Source: JAICMB01 sp035295125 (GTDB taxonomy: Bacteria > Acidobacteriota > Terriglobia > Bryobacterales > Bryobacteraceae). Taken from it: DNA of 64,000 nt. Position 1 is the first letter of the stretch. Each line of letters starts with the position of its first letter. Below, in pieces: positions 34,002 through 41,253 of the stretch. Location: positions 1 through 64,000 of the forward strand of contig DATGJP010000045.1 of assembly GCA_035295125.1 (NCBI GenBank), given 5' to 3'. Made by a program: the position numbers and the translations under genes. The notes under the pieces were generated by a model, which was not told the origin of the DNA, made no database searches, and worked only from the letters and a program-made list of their open reading frames with translations.

Positions 34002-35525
34002 ATGTCTTTTCACAAATCAAGCAATCCCGTCACTCGAAGAGACGCCTTGCGGCGGGTTGGCAATGGCTTTGGCATGATGGCCTTCGCCGGCATGCTCGGA
34101 GAATCGATGTTGAAAGCCGGATTGACCTCCGAAACGGGCCTTGGTGTTGCGAAGCTCGATTATCCGCAGCGCGTAAAGCGCGTGATTTTCCTCTTCATGA
34201 ACGGCGGCCTTTCGACCATCGATGCCTTCGATCCGAAACCGGCGCTCGCAAAGTACGACGGTCAGCCGATGCCCGGCGGGTCGATCGCCACTGAGCGAAG
34301 GACCGGCGAATTGATGAAGTCGCCGTTCACGTTCAAGAAGTACGGGCACTGCGGCATGGACGTCAGTGAGCTTTGGCCTCACTTGGGCGAAGTGGCCGAT
34401 GACATCTGCTGGATTCGCTCCGTCTACACGGAAATCCCCAACCATGAACCGTCATGCCTGATGTTGAATACCGGCGCGAATCAGGCTGGGCGGCCGTCCA
34501 TGGGCGCCTGGCTCACCTATGGTCTCGGCACCGACAACAAGAATCTTCCTGGTTTCGTGGTGCTGTGCCCCGAGATTCCGACCACGGTTGGTCCCCCGCT
34601 TTGGAGTAACGGTTTCCTTCCCGCGATTAATCAGGGAACGTACATATCCAACAAGCGGGTGGTCACCGATCCCGATGCCAAGGAAGAAACCGACGAGCCT
34701 GTTGAGAAGGATAAAGATGGCAAGGAAAAGCCCAAGAAGGTTGTGATCGAGAAGGGCTTCGATCCCAAGAAGATCCTCAACTTCGTCAACAACCCCAAGT
34801 TCGCGCAAACCGAGCAACGTCGCGAGCTGGATCTCCTCGACAAACTCGAAGCGATCCGTGCCCAGGACGCGGGTAGCGATCAGCAGGTGGACGCCGTCAT
34901 CAAGTCCATGGAAACGGCGTACCGCATGCAGACCGAAGCGCCGGACGTTTTTGACATCCGTAAGGAATCGCAGGCAACGCTGGACATGTATGGGCCCGGC
35001 GATGTGGCACGTGGCGCCTTGATGGCGGTGCGCCTGATCGAAAAAGGTGTGCGCATGGTGCAGCTCTACTATTCGAAAGGCGACCCGTGGGACGCCCACG
35101 CCGACATCTTCGCGCACAAAGTGAACGCCAAGAATTCGGACCAGGCGTTTGCAGCCGTTATCCGCGATCTCAAGACGCGGGGCCTGTGGAAAGACACGCT
35201 AGTCGTGTGCGGTTCCGAGTTCGGCCGTACGCCCGTTCGTGAAGTCGGCGGCATGCCGAATCAGGCCAAGCGCGGACGTGATCACAATCCGTTCGGATTT
35301 ACCATGTGGCTGGCCGGCGGCGCGGTCAAGGGCGGGACGATCTATGGCGCGACGGACGACTTCGGCTTCAAGGCCATCGATAAGCCAGTCCACGTGCATG
35401 ACATCCACGCGACGATCCTTTATCTGCTCGGCGTCGACCACACCAAGCTGACCTATCGCTACAGCGGCCGCGATTTCCGTCTTACGGATGTCGCCGGAAA
35501 CGTGATTCACGACATCATCGCGTAG
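34002..35525 (+). CDS. DUF1501 protein, Tat-exported partner of the PSD1 protein
   Basis: 507 aa. Tat signal TRRDALRRVGNGFGMMAFAG. DUF1501 is related to the alkaline phosphatase/sulfatase fold: conserved stretches are VIFLFMNGGLSTIDAFDPKP, GVRMVQLYYSKGDPWDAHAD, VVCGSEFGRTPVREVGG and KRGRDHNPFGFTMWLAGGAV, with Asp/His residues that could bind metal. A charged insert (EETDEPVEKDKDGKEKPKKV) lies near residue 230, echoing the Lys/Glu tract of the partner. Both genes form an operon; substrate and role are unknown. A hairpin follows 6 bp after the stop. Confidence 0.92.
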   Translation: MSFHKSSNPVTRRDALRRVGNGFGMMAFAGMLGESMLKAGLTSETGLGVAKLDYPQRVKRVIFLFMNGGLSTIDAFDPKPALAKYDGQPMPGGSIATERRTGELMKSPFTFKKYGHCGMDVSELWPHLGEVADDICWIRSVYTEIPNHEPSCLMLNTGANQAGRPSMGAWLTYGLGTDNKNLPGFVVLCPEIPTTVGPPLWSNGFLPAINQGTYISNKRVVTDPDAKEETDEPVEKDKDGKEKPKKVVIEKGFDPKKILNFVNNPKFAQTEQRRELDLLDKLEAIRAQDAGSDQQVDAVIKSMETAYRMQTEAPDVFDIRKESQATLDMYGPGDVARGALMAVRLIEKGVRMVQLYYSKGDPWDAHADIFAHKVNAKNSDQAFAAVIRDLKTRGLWKDTLVVCGSEFGRTPVREVGGMPNQAKRGRDHNPFGFTMWLAGGAVKGGTIYGATDDFGFKAIDKPVHVHDIHATILYLLGVDHTKLTYRYSGRDFRLTDVAGNVIHDIIA

Positions 35526-35531
35526 CTTGTG

Positions 35532-35551
35532 GGACAGGCTTCAGCCTGTCC
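35532..35551. terminator. Perfect hairpin after the DUF1501 gene
   Basis: GGACAGGCT and AGCCTGTCC enclose TC; the stem is nine pairs. It starts 6 bp after the stop of the DUF1501 gene and about 100 bp before the guanidine operon. There is no real T-run after it (GGTTCTTTG), so it is a weak intrinsic terminator or a dispersed palindrome. Confidence 0.45.
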
Positions 35552-35583
35552 GGTTCTTTGCCGCAACCTGAGCGCGATTGCGC

Positions 35584-35589
35584 TATACT
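35584..35589 (+). promoter_or_regulatory. Possible -10 element of the guanidine-utilisation operon
   Basis: TATACT lies 60 bp before the ATG of the substrate-binding protein. The best -35 candidate, TTGCCG (35558-35563), is 20 bp upstream, longer than usual. I looked for guanidine-I, -II and -III riboswitch cores between 35526 and 35648 and did not see one. Confidence 0.3.
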
Positions 35590-35648
35590 GTAAAGATTCA
35601 ATCGGCCATGTATGCCGGCTTCGTGCCGCGCTGCACGGACGGTTGAAA

Positions 35649-36722
35649 ATGCGAAGGTCTCTTCTACCCCTTTCACTACTGTTCTGCTTAACCGGCATCG
35701 CTACGGCGGCTGGAAACCCTTCCACGTTCACTCTCGGGTGGTCGGTCTATGTCGGATGGAATCCCTATCAGTACATGGCTAAGTCGGGGATTCTCAAAAA
35801 ATGGGGCGACAAGTACGGTGTTGCGATCAAAGTGCAGCGCTTCGACTATGCGCCTTCATTGGACGCGTTCGTGGCGAAAAACATAGACGCCTGCGCGATG
35901 ACCAACATGGAAGCTCTGGACATGCCCGCGGCCTCGGGCGTGGACACAACTGCTGTCATCATCGGTGACTATTCGAACGGCAACGATGCCGTGCTGGTCC
36001 GACACAACATCGGGCTTGCGCAAATTCCCGGCAAGCGCGTTCTGTTGGTCGAGAAGACCGTCTCGCAGTACTTGTTCGAGCGAGCTATGGCGCTCAACAA
36101 CCTCGCTGGTGAATTAAAGCGCGTTAAATTCGTCAACACCTCCGATTCCGACATCGCGGGAGCTTTTCTCAGCGATACGAGCCAGGAGGTGGTGGTTACG
36201 TGGAAGCCGCTCGTCTCGCAGATCCTCAGAGGCAAGGGGATCACAAGCGTCTTTGATTCGTCGAAGATTCCGGGCGAGATACTTGACTTGTTGGTCGTCC
36301 GAACGGAGGTACTGAATCGTCCCGACGGTTCCGGGCAGCGGTTTGCTAAGGCGGTCGCCGGGGCATGGTACGACATGATGGCGCAGATGTCGAAACCGGG
36401 TCCGCAACAAGACAAGGTTCTGACCGGAATTGCGGAGGCGTCGCAGGATTCGTTGACGTCCTATAAAGAACAGCTCTCGACAACGCACATGTTTTACACG
36501 GCGCAGGCAGCTTACGACATGGGCAAGTCTGACCAATTGAAGAAGACCATGGAACTGGTCCGGCAGTTCTGTTTCGCGCATGGCCTGCTGGGCGAGAAGA
36601 CGAAGTCGCCAGACGACGTGGCGATTCGTTTTCCCGATGGGTCGATCCAGGGCAAATCCGATCGCGTGCGGTTGCGATTCGACGCAACCTACATGCAAGC
36701 GGCCGCGGGAGGAAAGCTATGA
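35649..36722 (+). CDS. ABC transporter substrate-binding protein, probable guanidine (urea-carboxylase-region type)
   Basis: 357 aa from the ATG at 35649, which opens the signal peptide MRRSLLPLSLLFCLTGIATA; GGACGG is 6 nt upstream. The mature part is an NMT1/SsuA-like two-lobed binding protein: FTLGWSVYVGWNPYQYMAKS, KVQRFDYAPSLDAFVAKNID, ACAMTNMEALDMPAASGVDT. This matches the binding proteins first noted near urea (now guanidine) carboxylase genes and beside gdmH in cyanobacteria. It would capture guanidine in the periplasm. It overlaps the permease gene (ATGA), first of five genes. Guanidine specificity is inferred from context. Confidence 0.82.
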   Translation: MRRSLLPLSLLFCLTGIATAAGNPSTFTLGWSVYVGWNPYQYMAKSGILKKWGDKYGVAIKVQRFDYAPSLDAFVAKNIDACAMTNMEALDMPAASGVDTTAVIIGDYSNGNDAVLVRHNIGLAQIPGKRVLLVEKTVSQYLFERAMALNNLAGELKRVKFVNTSDSDIAGAFLSDTSQEVVVTWKPLVSQILRGKGITSVFDSSKIPGEILDLLVVRTEVLNRPDGSGQRFAKAVAGAWYDMMAQMSKPGPQQDKVLTGIAEASQDSLTSYKEQLSTTHMFYTAQAAYDMGKSDQLKKTMELVRQFCFAHGLLGEKTKSPDDVAIRFPDGSIQGKSDRVRLRFDATYMQAAAGGKL

Positions 36723-37576
36723 GCCTGCTCCGGATTCACGCGCAACCGAATCGCGCAACGGTCTGGATGCTCTCCTGGCTCCTGTTCGCTGCCGGCGTTT
36801 CGAGTTACTTCTGGGTCTCGCGCGACCGGCATCGCGACAATCCGGACGATCGCGTGATGCCGACCATCCAGCAAATGGTGCAGGGATTCGCCGACGCCAC
36901 ACTCAAGCCTGCGGAAGACGATGAGGTCGCCGCGGCCGCTGGTCAGCAGAGCTTGTTCGCCAGAATTCAAAGCAGCATGCTGTGGAAGGACACCAAAGCA
37001 ACGGGCCGCCGCTTTTTGTTAAGCATGGCCCTGCTCTTTCCCGCCGTCATGCTCGGCTTACATATGGGCATGTTCCCGCACATCGGAGCGTTTTTCCTGC
37101 GCTTCGTCCTGTTCTTCGACAAGATCGTGGCACTGTCGTTGTTGCCGATCCTGTTCATTGCCTTTGGCATTGATGAGCTGGCAAAGGTGATGCTGATTGT
37201 GATCGGTGTGGCTCCTACCATCATTCTGGATGCCTTCAATCTGACGCGTGGCGTGCCGCGGGAACAGATCGTCAAAGGCTTTACGCTCGGCGCGGGCGAC
37301 TTCTCCGTAACGTACCGCATCGTGCTGAAACAGATCTGGCCGCGCGTGCTGAATAGCATGCGTCTCAACCTGAAGGCCGTGATGCTGTTTCTCTTCGCCG
37401 GCGAGATGATCGCCTCGACCGACGGGCTAGCCTATCGCATCGCGCTGCTGCGGCGCCACATGGGCATGGATACGATCATTCCCTACGTGTTGTGGGTCGC
37501 GCTCCTGTTGTTCCTGGTGGATTTTGGGATGCGTACCTTGAATCGGAAATTGCATCCGTGGTTTCAGGAGGCTTAG
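36719..37576 (+). CDS. ABC transporter permease, probable guanidine uptake
   Basis: 285 aa. An N-terminal helix (TVWMLSWLLFAAGVSSYFWV), then a polar loop, then a BPD-type core of about five helices (FLLSMALLFPAVMLGLHMGM, KIVALSLLPILFIAFGIDEL) with the coupling region GVPREQIVKGFTLGAGDFSV before the last helices. The EAA-type segment (GAGDFSVTYRIVLKQIWP) contacts the ATPase. It forms the membrane channel with the flanking binding protein and ATPase genes. ATGA overlap upstream; SD-like CAGGAGG within its own 3' end serves the next gene. Confidence 0.85.
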   Translation: MSLLRIHAQPNRATVWMLSWLLFAAGVSSYFWVSRDRHRDNPDDRVMPTIQQMVQGFADATLKPAEDDEVAAAAGQQSLFARIQSSMLWKDTKATGRRFLLSMALLFPAVMLGLHMGMFPHIGAFFLRFVLFFDKIVALSLLPILFIAFGIDELAKVMLIVIGVAPTIILDAFNLTRGVPREQIVKGFTLGAGDFSVTYRIVLKQIWPRVLNSMRLNLKAVMLFLFAGEMIASTDGLAYRIALLRRHMGMDTIIPYVLWVALLLFLVDFGMRTLNRKLHPWFQEA

Positions 37577-37584
37577 TTCAACAG

Positions 37585-38424
37585 ATGGCGGCGACACAAG
37601 TAATTCCTGAACGTATTGAAGCGACTCCCGCGACGGAGGCCATCATCCGCGCTGAAAACGTGTGCGTCGAATACGGTCACGCAAAGCGGGTGCTCAACGG
37701 AATCAACCTGGACATCGGCGCCGGCGAGTTTGTTTCCATCGTCGGTCAGACAGGGTGCGGAAAGTCCACGTTATTGCGCCTGGTGTTGGCTGAAGAGATG
37801 CCCACCAGCGGGCAAGTGCTGGTGGAGGGATGCCCGCGAACGCAGCCCGACCGCCACTGTGGGTACGTGCCCCAGAAATACTCGCTATTCCCCGATCGGA
37901 CCGTGCTTGAGAACATCACATTCGGGCTGGAAGTGACCGAAATTGGCCTCTTCGGCGGCGTTTTTCTCAAACGGCGGGCGCGGCGAGCGGAATTCCGGGC
38001 GGAGGCGATTCGCTACCTGCGGCACATGGGACTTCGCGAATCGGACGCGGCTAAGTATCCCCATCAGCTTTCCGGCGGCATGCAGCAGCGTGTCGCAATT
38101 GCGCAGGCGCTTATCATGCGGCCGAAGATCCTGTTGATGGACGAGGCGTTCAGCGCCCTAGATCCAGGAACGCGCCGCGGCATGCAACGCCTGATCAAAG
38201 AGCTGTGGCGCGAGACCGGCACGACAATCCTGTTCGTGACCCACAACCCGCGTGAAGCAGTCACACTGGCAACACGAGTCATTGCGCTTGGACGCCCTGA
38301 CGATCGCGATACCGGCGCTGAAGTGGTACTCGACATTGCAGTGCCTGAGACCGGCGACGAGGAGACGATTACCGGACTGATTGAGCGGGTCGAGCAGACC
38401 ACCTTCATCGCCGTTCACAACTAA
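37585..38424 (+). CDS. ABC transporter ATP-binding protein, probable guanidine uptake
   Basis: 279 aa from the ATG at 37585; the open frame goes further back into the permease but without coding sense. Walker A GQTGCGKST (residues 54-62), Q-loop region GYVPQKYSLFPD, signature LSGGMQQR, Walker B ILLMDEAFSALD, and a switch histidine in FVTHNPREAV. It belongs to the nitrate/taurine/urea-type (SsuB/TauB) group. It powers the importer formed with the two preceding genes. The ribosome-binding site CAGGAGG is 13 nt upstream, a little far. It precedes the hydrolase gene by 11 bp. Confidence 0.9.
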   Translation: MAATQVIPERIEATPATEAIIRAENVCVEYGHAKRVLNGINLDIGAGEFVSIVGQTGCGKSTLLRLVLAEEMPTSGQVLVEGCPRTQPDRHCGYVPQKYSLFPDRTVLENITFGLEVTEIGLFGGVFLKRRARRAEFRAEAIRYLRHMGLRESDAAKYPHQLSGGMQQRVAIAQALIMRPKILLMDEAFSALDPGTRRGMQRLIKELWRETGTTILFVTHNPREAVTLATRVIALGRPDDRDTGAEVVLDIAVPETGDEETITGLIERVEQTTFIAVHN

Positions 38425-38435
38425 ACCAACGAAAT

Positions 38436-39587
38436 ATGTCCTTCTATAAAAACCATGCCCCGAAGCATCGGGAACACACGAGAGAACTGTCCCTGCCTGA
38501 CCTCGAAGGAATGCGGGCCCTCCGCGCAGAGAGCGAGATTCCTTCCAGGCAGTGGGAAGCGGAAGTAAAGCGTGGAAAGGAATACGGCCTCGAATGCGTC
38601 GATTCCATCCAGGATAAAACCGAGATCAGTTGCTTCCAGCGCGGCGAGCTGCCGCACTGGTCGGGCATCAACACATTCCTAAAGACGCACTATCTCGAGG
38701 ACGTGCGCAAGGTCGGCGAGTATGACGTGGCATTCATGGGCGTTCCGTTCGACATTGGAACCACGTACCGCGCCGGCACGCGATTTGGCCCGCAAGGTAT
38801 CCGGCGGATTTCGTCGCTATACACGACGTACAACTTCGAGCTCGGCGTCGACCTGCGCGAATCGCTGAAGATGTGCGACATCGGCGACGTGTTCTGTCCC
38901 GCGAACATCACCAAGAGTCACGATCAGATCTCCAAGGGCGTCGCGCATGTGCTGTCACAAGGGGCGCTGCCGATGATCATGGGCGGCGACCACTCCATCG
39001 GCTTCCCGTGCGCGCGCGGCGTGGCGCAGTGCATTGAGGGCAAGGTGGGCATCATCCACCTCGACCGGCACATCGACACCCAGGAAAAGGACATGGACGA
39101 GATCATGCACACGTGTCCCTGGTTCCACGCCACGAACATCCCCAATTGCCCACCGACCAATCTCGTGCAGGTGGGAATCGGCGGATGGCAGGTTCCGCGG
39201 CCCGGAGTGAAGAAAGGGCGCGAGCGCGGTTCCACGGTACTCACGATCCAGGATATTGAACGCATCGGCATCGACAAGACCGTTGAGATTGCGCTGGAGG
39301 TTGCGTGGAAAGGGGCCAGCGCGGTTTATCTCTCGTTCGACGTCGATTCCGTCGACGCCGGCTTCGTGCCTGGAACGGGTTGGCCGGAGCCTGGCGGCTT
39401 TCTTCCCCGTGAAGCCCTGGCCATCCTGCGAGGCGTCGCGAAAGAGGGTATCGTGGCAATGGAGGCGGTTGAGGTTTCGCCCCCATACGATATTTCGGAC
39501 ATCACGGCACTGGTCGCGGTTCGCGCCATGGTGGATGTTCTGGCGACGATGGTGAAATACGGACGCATCGGCGGCAAGCTGCGGTAG
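38436..39587 (+). CDS. gdmH: Ureohydrolase-family enzyme, probable Ni-dependent guanidine hydrolase
   Basis: 383 aa, longer than agmatinase by an N-terminal extension of about 90 residues as in cyanobacterial GdmH. All six metal ligands of the arginase/agmatinase fold are present: H186 (GGDHS), D210, H212 and D214 (HLDRHIDTQ), D302 and D304 (SFDVDSVD). The signature HLDRHIDTQ, where agmatinases have a small residue in DAHxD, the following MHTCPWFHATN, and DAGFVPGTGWPEPGG fit GdmH. Reaction expected: guanidine + water gives urea + ammonia. It is downstream of the importer genes and upstream of the CbiX-DUF362 gene. An agmatinase-like activity cannot be excluded without assay. Confidence 0.75.
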   Translation: MSFYKNHAPKHREHTRELSLPDLEGMRALRAESEIPSRQWEAEVKRGKEYGLECVDSIQDKTEISCFQRGELPHWSGINTFLKTHYLEDVRKVGEYDVAFMGVPFDIGTTYRAGTRFGPQGIRRISSLYTTYNFELGVDLRESLKMCDIGDVFCPANITKSHDQISKGVAHVLSQGALPMIMGGDHSIGFPCARGVAQCIEGKVGIIHLDRHIDTQEKDMDEIMHTCPWFHATNIPNCPPTNLVQVGIGGWQVPRPGVKKGRERGSTVLTIQDIERIGIDKTVEIALEVAWKGASAVYLSFDVDSVDAGFVPGTGWPEPGGFLPREALAILRGVAKEGIVAMEAVEVSPPYDISDITALVAVRAMVDVLATMVKYGRIGGKLR

Positions 39588-39609
39588 CGCAATCCTTCTG
39601 GCGACAGAT

Positions 39610-41253
39610 TTGTCGCCGCACGAACCTTCCTGGACCGCAGCCGAAGCTCAGGCACGGGAAGTTGCTGCGTCCTGCGCGCCGATCTTCGGCTTCGAACCAG
39701 TGGTTCGGCTGGTTCCTATCGGCGATGATGTCGCTCTTCCCGAAGGGACGAACGAAGTCTTCATCCTGCCCACAGCCCTCGATCTAAACCTGTTGCAACG
39801 AGAGGCTCTGGGGCGAACAATAGGCGAATGGCGGCGCCGCTATCCCAACGTTGCCATGCATCACGACGATGTCGATCCGGGCCATCCGCTGCTGGTCGAG
39901 TGCCTTGCCGATTGCGTCGCCCGGGCGGTGGAATCACCTCAACGCACAGGCCTGCTTCTGGCCGCGAGTGGACAAGGCGACGCGGCGATGCGGGCCCAAA
40001 GCTACCGGTTGATGCGGCTCATCTGGGAGCGGCTCGGCATGGCCGCCGGCGCGGTCGGCTTTATCCGCCATGCCACGCCATTTCTCTTGACGGCGCTGGA
40101 GGAGTGCCGTCAGAGGCCGCTGACCTGGATCGTCCTCCCCCAAACCCAATGGCGAACTGAGCACGTGGGGTACGCCGAGGTGATCCTTCAGAATTTCCAG
40201 CGGGACCACTCGGACGCGCGCGACTGGCGGGTCGTGGAACCTCCTGCCGTGCACCCCGGCCTAACGGCGTGGCTCACCCAGCGCGTCACGCGTTTATGGA
40301 ACGAGAAGCGGGCGCGTGAGGCCGCGCGGGTGAGATCAGCGAAGAGTAGCGGCCCGGCGAAACGGGAGTCGTGGACCGTGGGTTGCGGCATGATTGCGTC
40401 GGTGCCGGACCGGGCAGCCATGTCAGACGTGCTGGAACACCTCCTTCCCGCAGCAAAGCCTGACCGTGTAATCGTGAAGGTCACCTGGCATGGCTACGCC
40501 ACAGGCACCTATACCGACCCAGCCGCTCTCGATCTGCTACTCAGCGCATTGCCGGCGAAGGCCATTATCGTAGAAGGGCACACCAGCAGCCGAAACCTGG
40601 GTGACGCCAAGTTCGACTGGGAAACGCAGGCGAAGGAGAATCGCGCCTGGATTCGGCAGCAGGACGCGGATTACCTACGGCGAACCGGTCTGACAGAAGT
40701 GATGGCCCGACATGGCGCTCAGTACCTGAACGTCACCGAAGCGTTTTGGGACGACGCCAGTGAGGAATGCGCTCCCGGGCTGTTCGTCCCAACGATCCTC
40801 CTGGAGCACCGCGGCTGCCCGATGATCAGCTATGCGAAATTCAAGGGTCCCACCCGGCTGGCCATCTCGAACTTTTTCGGCCTGCTTCCCGAGCCGTTGC
40901 GTTCAACCTGGCACGGGCCGAATATCACGTACTTCGCCCGTGTCTGCTGCGATATCGCAAAGCTGTATGCCTCCCTATTCGACCTTAGCGCGATCAACGA
41001 GGCCCTTTATACGGCCGTGCGATGGAATCGCCAAGGTCTTTACCGCAGCCGGTGGGGCAATTACGACCTGATCCACGATGCTGGGTACGTGACCGCGAGC
41101 CGAAGCCTCGCGACCGCCGATATTCTCGCCAGCCGGCTTCAGGGACAGGACGTAAACCGTAGCGCCTTCTTCGACGTCGTCCGATCGGAACTTGGATGGG
41201 ATGAACATGCGGCCAACGATCCGATTCCGGGCAATCTAAAACTCGTATCGTAG
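39610..41253 (+). CDS. Fusion of CbiX-like chelatase and DUF362 domains; proposed metal-handling factor
   Basis: 547 aa; TTG start 22 bp after gdmH, weak ribosome-binding site. Residues about 25-230 resemble a full double CbiX/SirB class II chelatase: FILPTALDLN and HHDDVDPGHPLLVECLADCV in the first half, LLLAASGQGDAAMRAQSYRL with RLIWERLG, ATPFLLTALEEC and WIVLPQTQWRTEHVGYAEVI in the second. Histidines at 84, 85, 92, 154 and 185 could bind metal. A basic linker (230-255) leads to a DUF362-like half (PDRVIVKVTWHGYATGTYTD, LAISNFFGLLPEPLRSTWHG). CfbA-type CbiX relatives handle nickel, and GdmH needs nickel, so a role in loading GdmH is proposed. Function is inference. Confidence 0.7.
   Translation: MSPHEPSWTAAEAQAREVAASCAPIFGFEPVVRLVPIGDDVALPEGTNEVFILPTALDLNLLQREALGRTIGEWRRRYPNVAMHHDDVDPGHPLLVECLADCVARAVESPQRTGLLLAASGQGDAAMRAQSYRLMRLIWERLGMAAGAVGFIRHATPFLLTALEECRQRPLTWIVLPQTQWRTEHVGYAEVILQNFQRDHSDARDWRVVEPPAVHPGLTAWLTQRVTRLWNEKRAREAARVRSAKSSGPAKRESWTVGCGMIASVPDRAAMSDVLEHLLPAAKPDRVIVKVTWHGYATGTYTDPAALDLLLSALPAKAIIVEGHTSSRNLGDAKFDWETQAKENRAWIRQQDADYLRRTGLTEVMARHGAQYLNVTEAFWDDASEECAPGLFVPTILLEHRGCPMISYAKFKGPTRLAISNFFGLLPEPLRSTWHGPNITYFARVCCDIAKLYASLFDLSAINEALYTAVRWNRQGLYRSRWGNYDLIHDAGYVTASRSLATADILASRLQGQDVNRSAFFDVVRSELGWDEHAANDPIPGNLKLVS

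Noticed and set aside
35526..35648. Guanidine riboswitch before the guanidine operon
   Set aside because: I searched by eye for guanidine-I, -II (paired ACGR loops) and -III cores and found none; the only structure is a simple hairpin at 35532-35551. A covariance-model search would be decisive.
38436..39587. Call as ordinary agmatinase (speB)
   Set aside because: N-terminal extension, HLDRHIDTQ, WPEPGG signature and the importer context favour guanidine hydrolase; agmatinase remains the fallback.
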